Source of the DNA: Streptococcus uberis
GTDB lineage: Bacteria > Bacillota > Bacilli > Lactobacillales > Streptococcaceae
NCBI RefSeq assembly: GCF_000785785.1
Contig: NZ_JRQN01000008.1
Span: forward strand, 1 to 64,000
Direction of reading: 5' to 3'
Length of the DNA stretch: 64,000 nt
The position numbers and the translations under genes are program-made. This document shows positions 1-11,091 of this stretch, one piece after another. The number at the start of each line of letters is the position of its first letter. Positions within the stretch are counted from its first letter, which is position 1. The notes beneath the pieces are model-generated. The model worked only from the letters and a program-made list of their open reading frames with translations. It did not search any database and was not told where the DNA came from.

Positions 1-13
1 TAAGACTAGACAA

Positions 14-45
14 GAAAAAACAAACTAGCAACTTCACTAGTTTGT
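14..45 (-). terminator. alaS terminator
   Basis: On the minus strand a 9-bp perfect stem (arms 20-28 and 37-45, 8-nt loop) is followed by six T residues. It lies about 45 bases after the alaS stop codon, so it is the likely end of that transcript. A second hairpin (arms 59-67 and 73-81) is followed by seven T on the plus strand and could stop a plus-strand transcript entering from that side. Confidence 0.75.
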
Positions 46-89
46 CTTCGTTCTGAAAGTAGAAAAGAGTAACTTTTCTACTTTTTTTA

Positions 90-2707
90 TTATAGTTGAT
101 TTTGCACTTCGTTTAGAAGATTGTCAATTTTACTTGCATCAGAACCACCAGCCATTGCCATGTCTGGTTTACCACCACCACGACCTGAAACAATTGGAGC
201 CAAAGCTTTAATTATATTACCAGCATGAATATCTTTTGATTTACTTGCCACTAAGACATTAACTTTTTCACCAATTGTTGCAACAAGAACTAACACATCT
301 GAGTAGTCTTTTTGTTTCCAGTTATCAGCAAAAGTACGGAGTGCACCTGCGTCAGAAACTGAAACTTGTGTTGCAATATAAGTATGCCCATTAACTTCTT
401 TAACATCTTTAAAGACATCGCCAGCTTGAGCAGCTGCTGCTTTTTCTTTCAATTCAGCAACTTCTTTTTGCAATTCACGGACTTGTTCATTCAAGCTTGC
501 TACTTTTGTAGGCACTTGTTCAATTTGCGGCGCTTTAATTGTACTTGCAATTTCTTTCAAGGCATCTTCTTCTTTGCGGTAAGCTTCAAATGCTTGTTTA
601 CTTGTAACTGCTAAAATACGTCGTGTTCCTGAACCAATACCTTCTTCTTTAATAATCTTGAACAAACCGATTTCAGAGGTATTTGAAACGTGTGTCCCAC
701 CACAAAGCTCAACAGAATAGTCACCAATAACAACAACACGAACTAACTTGCCATATTTCTCACCAAAGAGCGCCATAGCCCCCATTGATTTAGCTGTTTC
801 AACATCTGATTCAACAGTTTGAACAGTAATGGCATTCCAAATTTGTTGGTTAACTTCTTCTTCGATACGACGTAATTCTTCAGCAGTCACTGCCTCAAAA
901 TGCGTAAAGTCAAAACGAAGGAATTCTTCTTCATTTAATGAACCTGCTTGAGTCGCATGTTTACCAATAATATGATGCAAAGCAGCATGTAATAAGTGCG
1001 TTGCTGTATGATTTTTCTCTACTGCAAAGCGACGCTTGTGATCCACTTTAAGCATATATTTTGTACCAACTGATAAACTTGCTAGAACCTCAACTGTGTG
1101 AAGAGCTTGACCATTTGGTGCTTTTTGAACATCAATGATATTGGCTACAACATCACCAGTATCATTTAAAATGATACCATGGTCAGCAACTTGCCCACCC
1201 ATTTCAGCATAAAAAGGCGTTTGGTCAAATACTAATAAGGCTTGACCTTCCGAAACAACTTCTCTACGTTCATTATCAACGACGATGACTGATAATTTAC
1301 CTTCTAATTTTTCTCTGTCATAGTTAAATTCAGATAACTCAGTGATGTTTGCAAGAGTTTCATTTTGCATACCCATTGAACCACCCTTAACGACAGCAGC
1401 ACGCGCACGGTCTTGTTGTTCTTTCATGGCAGCTTTGAAGCATCATGATCAATCTTATAACCGGCATCTTCTGCCATTTCCTCAGTTAATTCGACTGGGA
1501 AACCATAGGTGTCGTATAGTTTAAAGATGTCCTTACCTTCAAGAGTATCTTTACCATCTTCTTTTAACTGTGCCAACAATTGATCCAAATGACCAGAACC
1601 AGCATCAATAGTACGCGCAAAGGTTTCTTCTTCACGTTTAACAATTTTTTCGATGAACTCTTTTTTCTCTAAAACTTCGGGATAGTAAGATTCCATGATT
1701 TGACCAACAACAGTTACCAACTTATAAAGGAAAGTTTGGTTAATCCCTAAACGACGACCATGCATAACCGCACGACGAAGTAAACGACGTAAAACGTAAC
1801 CACGACCTTCATTACCTGGAAGGGCACCATCACCAATAGCAAATGATAAGGCACGAATATGGTCAGCAATAACTTTAAAGCTCATATTGTCACCATCTTG
1901 ATCATAAGTTTTACCAGAAAGCTTTTCAACTTCACGAATGATTGGCATAAACAAATCTGTTTCAAAGTTAGTTTTAGTACCTTGCATAACAGCCACAAGA
2001 CGTTCTAAACCAGCACCCGTATCAATGTTTTTATTCGGCAACTCTTTATATTCAGATCGTGGAACTTCAGGATCAGCATTAAATTGGGATAGAACAATAT
2101 TCCAAATCTCAATGTAACGATCATTTTCTAAGTCTTCTTCCAAAAGACGAATACCAATGTTTTCAGGATCGAAAGCTTCACCACGGTCAAAGAAAATCTC
2201 TGTATCAGGACCTGAAGGACCTGCACCAATTTCCCAGAAGTTTTCTTCCAAGGGAATTAAGTGACTTGGCTCAACGCCAAGAGCAATCCAACGGTTGTAA
2301 GAATCAGTATCAGCTGGATAATAAGTCATGTATAGTTTGTCTTTAGGGAAATCAAACCATTCTGGACTGGTTAATAATTCAAAACCCCATTCAATGGCTT
2401 CATCACGGAAGTAATCCCCAATTGAAAAATTCCCAAGCATTTCAAACATGGTATGATGACGAGCTGTTTTACCAACATTTTCAATGTCATTTGTACGAAT
2501 TGATTTTTGTGCATTAGTAATACGTGGATTTTCTGGAATAACAGAACCATCAAAATATTTTTTTAAGGTTGCAACACCAGAATTAATCCAAAGCAAAGTT
2601 GGATCATTTACCGGCACCAGATTAGCTGATGGCTCAACCGAATGACCTTTTGACTTCCAGAAATCCAACCACATTTGGCGAATTTCAGCTGATGTTAATT
2701 GTTTCAT
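90..2707 (-). CDS. alaS: alanine--tRNA ligase, reading frame broken by one base
   Basis: Class II synthetase that charges tRNA-Ala and edits mischarged Ser and Gly. The N-terminal catalytic part starts [10 protein letters not shown], and ATG 2707 is the family-typical start; longer reading frames run back into the T-box leader. The editing half carries the zinc motifs HTATHLLH and CGGTH, and the C-terminal C-Ala domain ends with a [14 protein letters not shown] stretch. The frame is lost near 1441, where KIDHD should continue [10 protein letters not shown]; restoring one base (C to CC on the plus strand) rejoins the halves into about 872 residues, the normal length. The gene is essential and the domains are intact, so I read this as a sequence error. 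Expression is under a T-box leader. Confidence 0.95.
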
Positions 2708-2921
2708 AACTATATCCTCTTTTACGTTTTCATAAAAAACAAAACAAGCCCATTGGACAGAGGGCGAAAACCGCGGTACCACCTCTATTCAATGAACTTA
2801 TCATTATCTTTAAATTCTATTTAATTTTTTGGTTAAGTAGCAAATTTATCAGATTATCCATGACTTGCATCAACCGTCATTTTTCTGTATCAAATCTTAA
2901 TAGATTATTCTTAACTTACTA
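2708..2921 (-). promoter_or_regulatory. T-box riboswitch leader of alaS
   Basis: The minus strand of 2772-2784 reads AGGTGGTACCGCG, the canonical T-box sequence that pairs with the acceptor end of uncharged tRNA. Downstream, a GC-rich stem followed by a T-rich stretch (about 2730-2770) is the competing terminator. Upstream sequence has room for Stem I. A GCT triplet in a loop-like stretch (TTTGCTACTT) is a possible Ala specifier, but I could not fold it to prove this. By family knowledge, uncharged tRNA-Ala should promote read-through into alaS. Confidence 0.9.
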
Positions 2922-2950
2922 AGTATACTGTCTTTTTTAGCAAAGGTCAA
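2922..2950 (-). promoter_or_regulatory. alaS leader promoter
   Basis: On the minus strand TTGACC (2945-2950) and TATACT (2922-2927) are 17 bases apart, a strong sigma-A type promoter. It sits just downstream of the prsA stop codon and just upstream of the T-box leader, so alaS is transcribed independently of prsA. Confidence 0.8.
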
Positions 2951-2961
2951 TCAAAAGTCGA

Positions 2962-3906
2962 TTATTTATCAACTGTTGTTTTTAATGAACTATTTGTTGC
3001 TTGTTTATCTGAAGCAAACTGTGACAAGATATTAGCAAAGGCTTTATCTTTAATTTTAACATTTGCTTTGTCTAATGCTTTAGCAATTACTTTATTTTGG
3101 AAAGCTGTGTCATTTGTTTTTTCTGATAAGATAATTTCTTTTAGACGAGATTTGTATTCTTTCCAATCAGCTTTCTTATCTTCTTTTTTAGTCATATTAA
3201 CAATATAGTATTTTTTCTGATACGTTTTAACATCTACGACAGAAATCAATTCAGATTTTTCACCAGCTTTTAATTTACTAGCTTCTTTAATAACATCATT
3301 TGGAAGGCTAGTGTCTGAAGAATCAAATGTATAATTTATTTGTTTCTTCTTATCAATTGTATTATTTTTTGCAATCTCTTCGAAATTAGCACCATCAGCT
3401 TTAGTTTCTTCTAAAACTTTTTTTGCTTTCTCTTCATCGTCTAAAGCAATGACTTGCGTAGTCATTTGTGGTGTATAATTTTTATAAGCATTTTGATAAT
3501 TCGCATCTGTTAATTCTTTTTTAGCTTCTTCTTTAACAGCATACTCTACTAACATAGTAGTTCGAATTTGTTTTTTATATGTTTCTTGTGTCATACGAGC
3601 TCGCGACAAAGCTTCTGAGAAGGATGAACCATATTGCTCTGCTGTTTTGTTGTATGATTTTTCAACATCTTTGCTAGAAACTTTTTTACCATATTGCCCT
3701 TCAAAGACACGTGATAAAATTAGACTAAGCATTGACTGCTGAGCAGCTTGAGATGTTTTAGCTTCTTTATAGAAATCTGTTACAGTGATTGCATCACCTT
3801 TCATAGAAACAAGTTTTGTGCTTTCATTTGTTGAATTACACGCTGCTAATGTCATTACTGAAGCAAGCGTTATAAAACCAGTAATCAACTTATTAGATTT
3901 TTTCAT
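2962..3906 (-). CDS. prsA: foldase lipoprotein PrsA (peptidyl-prolyl isomerase)
   Basis: Post-translocation foldase anchored on the outer face of the membrane, 314 residues. The N-terminus is a lipoprotein signal (KK, hydrophobic core, lipobox LAAC) with the lipidated Cys at residue 23. A parvulin-like isomerase region lies around residues 140-240, flanked by helical, lysine-rich chaperone arms. Its position directly upstream of alaS and downstream of an O-methyltransferase matches the pyogenic streptococcal prsA locus. In streptococci such proteins help fold secreted toxins and wall enzymes; substrates here are not inferable. Some parvulin active-site residues vary among streptococcal homologues, so isomerase activity is not certain. 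Confidence 0.93.
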   Translation of the reverse strand: MKKSNKLITGFITLASVMTLAACNSTNESTKLVSMKGDAITVTDFYKEAKTSQAAQQSMLSLILSRVFEGQYGKKVSSKDVEKSYNKTAEQYGSSFSEALSRARMTQETYKKQIRTTMLVEYAVKEEAKKELTDANYQNAYKNYTPQMTTQVIALDDEEKAKKVLEETKADGANFEEIAKNNTIDKKKQINYTFDSSDTSLPNDVIKEASKLKAGEKSELISVVDVKTYQKKYYIVNMTKKEDKKADWKEYKSRLKEIILSEKTNDTAFQNKVIAKALDKANVKIKDKAFANILSQFASDKQATNSSLKTTVDK

Positions 3907-3968
3907 TTAATTATTAGCTCCTTTTTATCTTTAACTCAACCATTATAACATATTTTCTTAAACATTAC

Positions 3969-4676
3969 TTAATCTGGGAGATCAATTGTCTCTTGGTTTT
4001 TGCGAATCATTAATAAACCATCAGAAAGGGGTAAAAGTGATGCGGTCAGCCCTGGATTATCTAGCGTAGCATCAAAGAGTCTCTGGAGTCCTCGGTAAAT
4101 CGTTCGTTGCCCACGTCTAACCTCCTCGATAGGCTTTGCGATATCTCCACCTTGGAAAATATCATCAAAAACAATAATCCCTCCAACCTTTACATGCTTT
4201 AAAATCTCCGGTAAAAAAACAATGTACTTCGATTTTGCAGAATCCATAAAAACAAAATCAAATTCTTCATCCAGATTAGCTATTAAATCCGCAGCATCTC
4301 CTTCAAGTAAGGTAATTTGTTTTCTTGTATCGTATGTTGCAAAATTTTCTTTTGCAAAAGTAATCATCTCTTCATTTCGATCAATGGTTATAATTTTAGA
4401 ATGCGGTGCATTTTCAGCCATCAAAAGTGCAGAAAAGCCAATTGCAGTTCCAATTTCAAGAATTTTTTCAGGCTGTAAGCTTTGCATCAGAAGTCTGAAG
4501 TAAGCCACAACTTCGTGCTGAATAATTGGAATATTTTCTTGCCGAGCAAATACCTCAAGTTCAGCTAAAAAACCAGTATTTTGTGCTTGATGCTGCCTCA
4601 TAAAATGAACAATCTCATCTTTTACAACGGGACGACGCATATTATGATTAGCATTCTTACTATATGAATTTACCAT
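3969..4676 (-). CDS. SAM-dependent O-methyltransferase (TrmR/COG4122 family)
   Basis: A Rossmann-fold methyltransferase of 235 residues. The SAM-binding motif I is EIGTAIGFSA, an acidic motif follows at LLEGDAADLI, and FMDSAKSKY and VFDDIFQGG are the later family motifs. COG4122 members include catechol O-methyltransferase-like enzymes and TrmR, which methylates 5-hydroxyuridine in tRNA; the latter role is plausible in Firmicutes but is not shown by sequence alone. The start is uncertain: the first ATG is used, but an internal ATG about 12 codons later (MRRPVVKD) fits shorter homologues, and neither has a strong ribosome binding site. The gene ends 62 bases before the prsA start and may be cotranscribed with it. 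Confidence 0.85.
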   Translation of the reverse strand: MVNSYSKNANHNMRRPVVKDEIVHFMRQHQAQNTGFLAELEVFARQENIPIIQHEVVAYFRLLMQSLQPEKILEIGTAIGFSALLMAENAPHSKIITIDRNEEMITFAKENFATYDTRKQITLLEGDAADLIANLDEEFDFVFMDSAKSKYIVFLPEILKHVKVGGIIVFDDIFQGGDIAKPIEEVRRGQRTIYRGLQRLFDATLDNPGLTASLLPLSDGLLMIRKNQETIDLPD

Positions 4677-4811
4677 AAAAGTAGCATATCACAGACCATT
4701 ATCTAGTGTCAAGAATAGCGACATAATCAGCTTTTTAAAGAATTAAAATAAACCACTATTCAAAATAAACAGTGGCAAATTTCATCTTAAAGAAGCATAT
4801 TAGTTAACAGA

Positions 4812-6061
4812 CTATAATTTATTTATATTACTAATAGCTTCCATTTGTGTAGACTGCAAACTATTTTTGAGCCAAACTGCGATTGACAAAGCAATAATAT
4901 AAAAACCAATGAAAACAACTAAGGTATTATTATAACTTTTTGTCATTTCAAAAGTGACAGATAATAACATTGGTCCAACTAATGCAGCTATTGCCCATGC
5001 AGTCAAGACATAGCCATGCAATGTCGCCAATTCTTTTGCTCCAAAAATATCACTCAGGTATGGGGGAATAAGTGAGAAGCCAGCTCCATAGCAAGTCATC
5101 AATATTGCCATTGCAAAAACAAACAATAGTGGTAAATGGAATAATATCAAGAAGACTGACATAATAATATTAACCATAAATAAAATAACAAAAGTTAACG
5201 CCGGCCAATATAATCTGAAAGACTTGCCCATAATAAACGACCAATTCCATTGAAAATTCCCATTAATCCGACTACTACGGCAGCCGACTCAACTGACATT
5301 CCTGCAAGGTCTTGAGCCATAGGGGAAACGACCGAAATTAGGCCTAATCCACAGGCAATATTAATAAATAATATGAACCATAAAATATAAAATTCTTTTG
5401 TTTTCAATGCTTGTTTTGCAGACAGGCCCTTTGTTAAATCAGTTGCTGCTTTATCTTTACTTTTATTAACTAAATTTTGAAATTCTCTTGTCGTTGGCTT
5501 TTTAATAAACTGTGAAGCAAGCAACATTATAACAAAATAAATTAGCCCTAAACTATAAAAAGTGTTAACTAATCCTTGGTGTTCAATAAGATATTGCGCA
5601 ATTGGACTGGTTAACAATGAAGCAAATCCAAATCCCATGATTGCTAAACCTGTAGCCAGACCTCTTTTATCAGGAAACCATTTTATTATGGTTGATACTG
5701 GTGTAATATAACCTGCCCCAAGTCCCAGTCCACCAATGACACCATATCCTAAGTAAAGCAACCATAATTCATGATTGGCAATAGCTAGTCCTGTTAGTAT
5801 TATTCCACCAGCATAAAGTACAGCAGAAATCGTTCCTGTTAATCGTGGTCCAAATTTTTCAACCAATGTCCCCATAAAAGCAGCCGAAATTCCCAAACAA
5901 AAGATAGCTAAAGAAAAGGCAAATGCAACTGATGATTGCTGCCAGCCCGTTTCTGCCATAATTGGGTTTCTATAGACACTCCATGCATATGTTGACCCAA
6001 GCATTAAATGAAGTACCACTCCTGCTGTAGCTACTATATATCTATTTGTTTTTTTCACCAA
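4812..6061 (-). CDS. OFA-family MFS transporter (OxlT-like), frameshifted
   Basis: Reconstructed 416-residue, 12-helix major facilitator. The N-terminal half begins with a hydrophobic helix followed by STYAWSVYRNP, typical of the oxalate/formate antiporter family. The central loop (residues about 195-225) is charged. The frame breaks around 5197: the first half ends SDYIGRR-stop while the other frame continues LTFVILFMVN, consistent with one lost base in a short T or A run. Substrate cannot be predicted; many OFA members carry monocarboxylates. It stands alone between a methyltransferase and a HAD phosphatase. It is the one interrupted gene here for which a genuine loss of function would be easily tolerated. 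Confidence 0.8.
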
Positions 6062-6195
6062 AAACCTCTTCCTTAAAATCCGTATACCTAAATGATATAA
6101 TTGAGTTAATGTTAGGTTTTTAGTTTATTAAAGTTGTTATTTTATGTCAATTTATTTGTTTTTTTATGATTAAATAGCGTACATTTCTTCGTCAA

Positions 6196-6837
6196 TCAAA
6201 GAAAATCATATGCTTCTTCAAAGTTAGAGATTATCTTATCGCATGCTGATAAATCTTGTTTAGGATAATCAGGGTTGGCAAAACCGATACAGGTCATGCC
6301 TGCTGCTTTTGCTGCAATACTTCCATTTTTTGTATCCTCAAATACAATACAGGCTTCCTGTGGGGCACCTAATAACTGCGCCGCTTTTATAAAGACATCT
6401 GGAGCAGGTTTTGACTGTTCAACTTCTTCACCACTAACTAGAACATCAAAAATGTGATCAAGTTTGAGTGCTTTTAAATTTCGTTCAATATCTTGTTTCG
6501 GGGAAGAAGACGCAACTGCTAATGGGTAACCTTTTTCATACAGATAAGTAATAAATGCCGGTGCATTTTTTATAGCTTTCACACCACCTCGCTGAATCAT
6601 TTGTTCACGCCGAACAGTCATTTCGTCAATCAAGTCATTGACTGACTCTTCTAACTGACACTCTTCTTTCATTTTTTGCCACATAAACTCAAATGTAGTC
6701 CCCATAAATTGATACTGATAACTTTCATCCGTATCAATATCACGCTCTAAAAGCATTTTCGTTTTACTGCTTAAAAATGTGTATTCTGAATCAACAATAA
6801 CACCATCCATATCAAATATGATAAATTTTTTCATCAT
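6196..6837 (-). CDS. HAD-superfamily hydrolase (beta-phosphoglucomutase-like)
   Basis: A 213-residue haloacid dehalogenase-like phosphatase or phosphomutase. Motif I is FDMDGVIVDS with the nucleophile and acid Asp residues, followed by a helical cap; motif II is the ASSSP Ser; motif III Lys lies in SKPAPDVF; motif IV is VFEDTKNG. The cap and the DGVIVDSE start resemble beta-phosphoglucomutase and related sugar-phosphate phosphatases, but no sugar genes are adjacent, so the substrate is unknown. The first of two tandem Met codons is preceded by GGAGGGGAA, a good ribosome binding site. It is probably monocistronic. Confidence 0.85.
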   Translation of the reverse strand: MMKKFIIFDMDGVIVDSEYTFLSSKTKMLLERDIDTDESYQYQFMGTTFEFMWQKMKEECQLEESVNDLIDEMTVRREQMIQRGGVKAIKNAPAFITYLYEKGYPLAVASSSPKQDIERNLKALKLDHIFDVLVSGEEVEQSKPAPDVFIKAAQLLGAPQEACIVFEDTKNGSIAAKAAGMTCIGFANPDYPKQDLSACDKIISNFEEAYDFL

Positions 6838-6875
6838 TTCCCCTCCATAGAAATTGAATAAGATTCTGAATATAC

Positions 6876-6928
6876 TAAAAAAGTCATCAATTGATAGTAA
6901 TTGTCATATCAATTGAATGACCTTTTTA
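6876..6928 (-). terminator. pepF terminator, possibly bidirectional
   Basis: Arms 6883-6896 and 6907-6921 form a long stem with one bulged A and a 10-nt loop. Runs of A on the left and T on the right give poly-T tails on both strands. It lies downstream of the pepF stop and upstream of the HAD gene. Confidence 0.7.
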
Positions 6929-7003
6929 AGACGCTTGAATAGTAGACAAATTGTCGCTAGTTGTTCTATTACATCAACTATCAATTAACCACTATTTAAT
7001 TAC

Positions 7004-8805
7004 TTATTTGTGAGCTCCTTTAGCTACGAGTTCTTCTAATTCCGTCAAACGTTTTTCAAATACAGTAAAAGCTTGGTCTAAGTAGTCTGCTTCTGTCATG
7101 TCAACACCTGCTTTAGCAATAACTTCAAGTGGGTAATCTGAATTACCAGCTTTTAAGTAGGAGAGATAAGCATCAATATCACTTTGACTTCCATGAACAA
7201 TTTTATTAGCTAAATAGCTAGCTGCTGCAAAACCTGTTGAGTATTGATAAACATAATAGTTATAGTAGAAATGTGGTATTCTAGCCCATTCGTACTGAAT
7301 ATAATGATTATCTTCTTTTGCAAGACCATAATATTTTTCATTTAAATCGGCATACAAATTATTAACAAATTCACTTGTTAAAACATCACCATTTTGATCT
7401 GCTTGATGAATGGCATGTTCAAATTCTGCAAATTGCGTTTGACGGAAAACTGATCCTCTGAAACCATCTAAATAATTATTTAAGATAGCAAACCGTGCTT
7501 TATCGTCTGTTACTTCCTTAAGAAGTGCTTCAGTCAAGATATTTTCATTAGTCGTTGAAGCAATTTCTGCCAGGAAAATACTATAGTCACCATAAACGTA
7601 GGTTGATTCTCCCTAGTAAGTGTTGAATGTAAGCTGTGACCAGTTTCATGAACAAGAGTATACAAATTATCAAGATTATTCTGCCAGTTTAAGAGCATAA
7701 AGGCATTGGTATCATAAGATCCTCCAGAATAGGCACCTGATCGTTTACCTTTGTTAACATGAACGTCAATCCAACGTTCTGTAAATGCCCGATTGACACG
7801 CTCTGAATACTCCTTGCCAAAGACTTCTAAAACAGTTTGTGCCTTTTCAATCGCTTGATCATAAGTCATGTCAAGGTTTGTTTCTGATAATGGCGTATAG
7901 ATATCATACATTCTAAGTTGATCAACATCTAGAACTTCTTGTCTTAGTTTTAAATAACGATGAAGCAATGGTAAATGCTTATTAACAGAAGTAAGTAATG
8001 TATCATATACAGCTTCAGGAATGAAATTAGCTGACATCGCTGCCTGACGAGCTGAATCATACTTATGAACACGTGCTTTATAATTTTGTACTTTTACATT
8101 TGTTTGTAAAGTTTTAGCATAGGTATGTTGAAATTGCTCATAGGTACTATACATAGCCTCATATGCAGCCTGTCTAACTGTTCGATTCTTAGATTCCATC
8201 AAACTAATGAAATTCCCATGCGTTATTTCAACTTCATTACCTTCATCATCTGTAATAATTGGGAATATTAAATCTGCATTATCTAGGATACTGAAAGTTT
8301 CCTCAGCTCCGTTAAAAATCTCTTGAGCACCAGCTAATAATTCTTCCTCACGTTGTGATAAAATATGTTCTTTGTTTTTTAACAATTTTTCAAAATAATG
8401 GTTATAAAGACCTAGTTGTTTTTCTTCTGCCATAAATTCTTCTAATTGTTTGGCAGTGATCATCATAAATTCTGGCTCATAAAATGAAAATACTTGAGCA
8501 AATTTTGCATATAAAGCTGAAGCTTTAGCTTGATATTCCTGATATTTAGCAACTGTCGTATCTTGATCATTTTTCATATGGGCATAGACATATACTTTTT
8601 CAATTCGTCGTGATAGTTCAAGTTGACTTTCAGTAATTTCTAATAACGTTTTGCTAGAATCTAATAAGTGACCTACATACTTCTGAGCTACATCAGTATC
8701 CTGATTCAACTGGGCTAATTCTAATTCAAAAGCCTGATCTGTTTTAAAAATAGTGCTTAAATCCCAAGTGTACTTTTCCTCAATATGACTTCTATTATCT
8801 GACAT
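7004..8805 (-). CDS. pepF: oligoendopeptidase F, frameshifted
   Basis: Cytoplasmic zinc metallopeptidase of the M3B family that cleaves oligopeptides. The reconstructed product is about 600 residues, normal for PepF. The N-terminal helical domain starts YTWDLSTIF, and the active-site helix carries HETGH (zinc ligands and catalytic Glu). The frame is lost at about 7600: the text reads [11 protein letters not shown] where the family continues TRENQPYVYGDY, and restoring one A on the plus strand repairs it. The gene follows coiA by 25 bases, the conserved streptococcal coiA-pepF arrangement, so it may be partly co-induced in competence. Confidence 0.93.
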
Positions 8806-8830
8806 AGAGTCCTCCTAAATTTGTATTCTT

Positions 8831-9771
8831 TCATATTTTAACATAAAAGTCAGGTGGATGAAGCGTTTGCACAGTTTTATTAGAAATTTCTTTATAATAA
8901 AGATGAAAAGCTTCATAGTATTTCTCTAAATCACTATCGATCTGACTAAAGCCTTGTTGACAAGTAGGAGGATGAAATTGGGGATAAAAATCGTCAACTG
9001 ACAAATTCAAAAGATTTGAACCAGATAAATAAGCTTGTTCTTGTCTTATCAACCAGTTTTTATCTTTATATCTTAAAGCCTTTTGGATTTTCACCAATAA
9101 ATTGTGGTCACTTGTCACAACGAGCGGTTTAAAACATAATTTTTGAAATGGCAAACGAAAAAAAGCCATGAGATCCTCATCCAGTGAGCACTTCCTAGTC
9201 AAACAGGTTACCTTACCCATTAAATCCTCATGAATCATAAAATGTAATCGAAGACAGTGAGCATTCAGATCAATTTCCCATAAGTAAAAACCGATTTCCC
9301 ATGAAAAGGACAAAAATTGTCGCTGAAGAGTCGTTAGTCTATTTTTTAACCACAAATTTTTTCCCAATAACCAAAATACAATCTGTCTTGACGCCGATAG
9401 GCAATACTTCTCTTTTTAAGTCGCTCACAAGGTAAAGAACTACATTGGACTTCTAAAACTAATTTGTTGTTAACTTGTAAATCTGCAAGTTGGTGAATTT
9501 CAGGAAAATAACTCTCAAGCTTGACGTCTTCAGCTTGTATCAGATTTTTATATAAACTTGCCTTTAATAATAAATGCTCCTGACTTTCGTTATCTGAGTT
9601 ATGTGAACAATTTAAAGCATTCTTATGAGCAAAGTGGGCTTGCTTGACTGGACCATTTTTTAAAATAACCTGGCCACGACAAACTGGACAGAAATATTGC
9701 CTTGTCTTATGAGGTAACTCATCCAAAAGCGCCACACGATTTCCCATAACGTCTATGGCTACTAACATCAT
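8831..9771 (-). CDS. coiA: competence protein CoiA, frameshifted
   Basis: CoiA is a late competence protein needed for processing or recombination of incoming DNA. Reconstructed length is about 313 residues, as in other streptococci. The N-terminal part has a zinc-finger-like CPVCRG motif followed by HFAH; the middle region has the nuclease-like LEVQCS motif. The frame shifts near 9373-9376 (a run of four A on the plus strand, five expected): YFGYWEK should read YFWLLGKNLWLKNRL. A TTCGAATA element about 30 bases upstream fits the SigX cin-box. It heads a coiA-pepF unit. Confidence 0.92.
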
Positions 9772-9801
9772 TTCCTCCTCGCTTATCTTATCCTACCTAA
9801 T

Positions 9802-9809
9802 TATTCGAA
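9802..9809 (-). promoter_or_regulatory. probable cin-box (SigX/ComX promoter) of coiA
   Basis: The minus strand reads TTCGAATA, one base from the streptococcal competence consensus TACGAATA and compatible with the relaxed form TNCGAATA. It is 31-38 bases upstream of the coiA start, a suitable spacing. The call rests on motif plus the known late-competence identity of the gene. Confidence 0.6.
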
Positions 9810-9814
9810 AAAGA

Positions 9815-9850
9815 AAATAAAAGAAAAGCTATCAATTGATAACTTTTCTT
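9815..9850 (-). terminator. terminator of MFS gene
   Basis: An inverted repeat with arms 9821-9828 and 9843-9850 extends into an inner TATCAATTGATA palindrome, followed by T-rich sequence on the minus strand. It overlaps the stop codon of the MFS gene that ends at 9849 and separates it from coiA. Confidence 0.65.
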
Positions 9851-10994
9851 ATTTTTTTGGTAATGCTAAATAAACCAGACAGGTTACAGCCATTAAGACA
9901 CTTGCTATATAAAATGGTGTAATAAATAATTCCAAATGTAAAGCTGCTGGGAGTTTTGTTAAGATAAGTGGCGTCAAGATAACCCCAATATTTCCAGCAG
10001 TGATTGCAAGACTTGTTACAAAATTAATATGTTGGCGGTCATAATACTTAGCAATATAATTGAACACCGATGACATGGTCCCAACAAAACTGGCACCAAT
10101 TAAGAATGCAGCTAAGAAGAATAGAATTTTACTATTCGACAAAGTCATCATAAAGTTGCCAAGCCCCATTAAGATAACCATAATAAGCATAGTTTTTTCT
10201 GCTAACACTTTTGTTAATTGTCCAAAAATAAGACCCACAAAAATTCCACTAAAAGCCAACAATGTCAAAAGATTACTTGCAAAAAAACTAGAATAGCCAA
10301 AGTGATTAACAAGTAAAGTAGGAATTTTAATAGTAGCTCCAATATAAGAGATTCCTATAAAAAACGTTACTAACATCAATAAAGCAGCTTTCTTATCAAA
10401 AATACTAGCAGACTTTATTTGTACAATTTCTTTATCTGACTTAGGAACAAATTTTGTAAAGAAGAAATAGACTGGAATAACTAAGAGATAAACCAAATAC
10501 GTGTAATTAACCCCTATTAGTAACGCTAAACCAACTACAAATGTCGTTAATGCCTTACCAATGTTTAAAGTTGCTGTACGAAAACCTATCATATTTGCTC
10601 TTGTCTCACCCTCATAATAGTCACTTAAAATACTAATGGATAAAGCGTTGTATAGTCCGATACCAATCCCTAAAATAAGTCGACAAATCAAAACGATAGT
10701 GAAATTTTTTGTCATGAAGGATACTAAACCAGATACTAATATTAAAATAAGTCCCAGTTGAATCGTTTTCTTTTTACCAATTTTAGCGACTACAAAATTA
10801 CTTAAAATAACAAAAATAGTAATCATCATCGCAGGAATAGTCACTAAACTCTCAACAGATGCAAGACCAATACTTGGGTTTTCACCATGATAAAGTTCAA
10901 ATAGTTTGGGAATAGCAGGCGCAATGGCTAAATGCGACATGAGAAATATTGAAATTGACAGAATTGCCAACTTCGTCGATAGTTTATCTTTCAT
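9849..10994 (-). CDS. MFS transporter, unknown substrate
   Basis: A 381-residue major facilitator with about 12 hydrophobic helices and the loop motif GKKKTIQLG after helix 2. It looks like a drug-efflux or metabolite carrier of the DHA type, but nothing in the sequence fixes the substrate. The ATG at 10994 is preferred over the one at 11000 because AAGGAG is then correctly spaced. It has its own promoter with a palindrome across the -10 region and its own terminator. It is unrelated in sequence to the OFA-type carrier at 4.8-6.1 kb. Confidence 0.8.
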   Translation of the reverse strand: MKDKLSTKLAILSISIFLMSHLAIAPAIPKLFELYHGENPSIGLASVESLVTIPAMMITIFVILSNFVVAKIGKKKTIQLGLILILVSGLVSFMTKNFTIVLICRLILGIGIGLYNALSISILSDYYEGETRANMIGFRTATLNIGKALTTFVVGLALLIGVNYTYLVYLLVIPVYFFFTKFVPKSDKEIVQIKSASIFDKKAALLMLVTFFIGISYIGATIKIPTLLVNHFGYSSFFASNLLTLLAFSGIFVGLIFGQLTKVLAEKTMLIMVILMGLGNFMMTLSNSKILFFLAAFLIGASFVGTMSSVFNYIAKYYDRQHINFVTSLAITAGNIGVILTPLILTKLPAALHLELFITPFYIASVLMAVTCLVYLALPKK

Positions 10995-11021
10995 AATCAT
11001 CTCCTTGTAAAATAATACTTA

Positions 11022-11053
11022 CTAAGTATATAGTCACTTAGGCCTTTTTGCAA
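11022..11053 (-). promoter_or_regulatory. MFS promoter with palindrome over the -10 box
   Basis: On the minus strand TTGCAA (11048-11053) and TATACT (11025-11030) are 17 bases apart. An inverted repeat CTAAGT-N8-ACTTAG (11022-11041) covers the -10 box and could be an operator. No local regulator gene is adjacent, so the repressor is unknown. Confidence 0.5.
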
Positions 11054-11091
11054 GAATTGTGATTTATTTCATAAAGATTAATGACGAGAGA

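Noticed and set aside
90..2707. alaS as a true pseudogene
   Set aside because: Essential gene, single copy expected, all motifs intact apart from one missing base.
1424..2782. Longer alaS start at 2782
   Set aside because: The extra 25 codons translate the T-box terminator region; ATG 2707 gives the conserved N-terminus.
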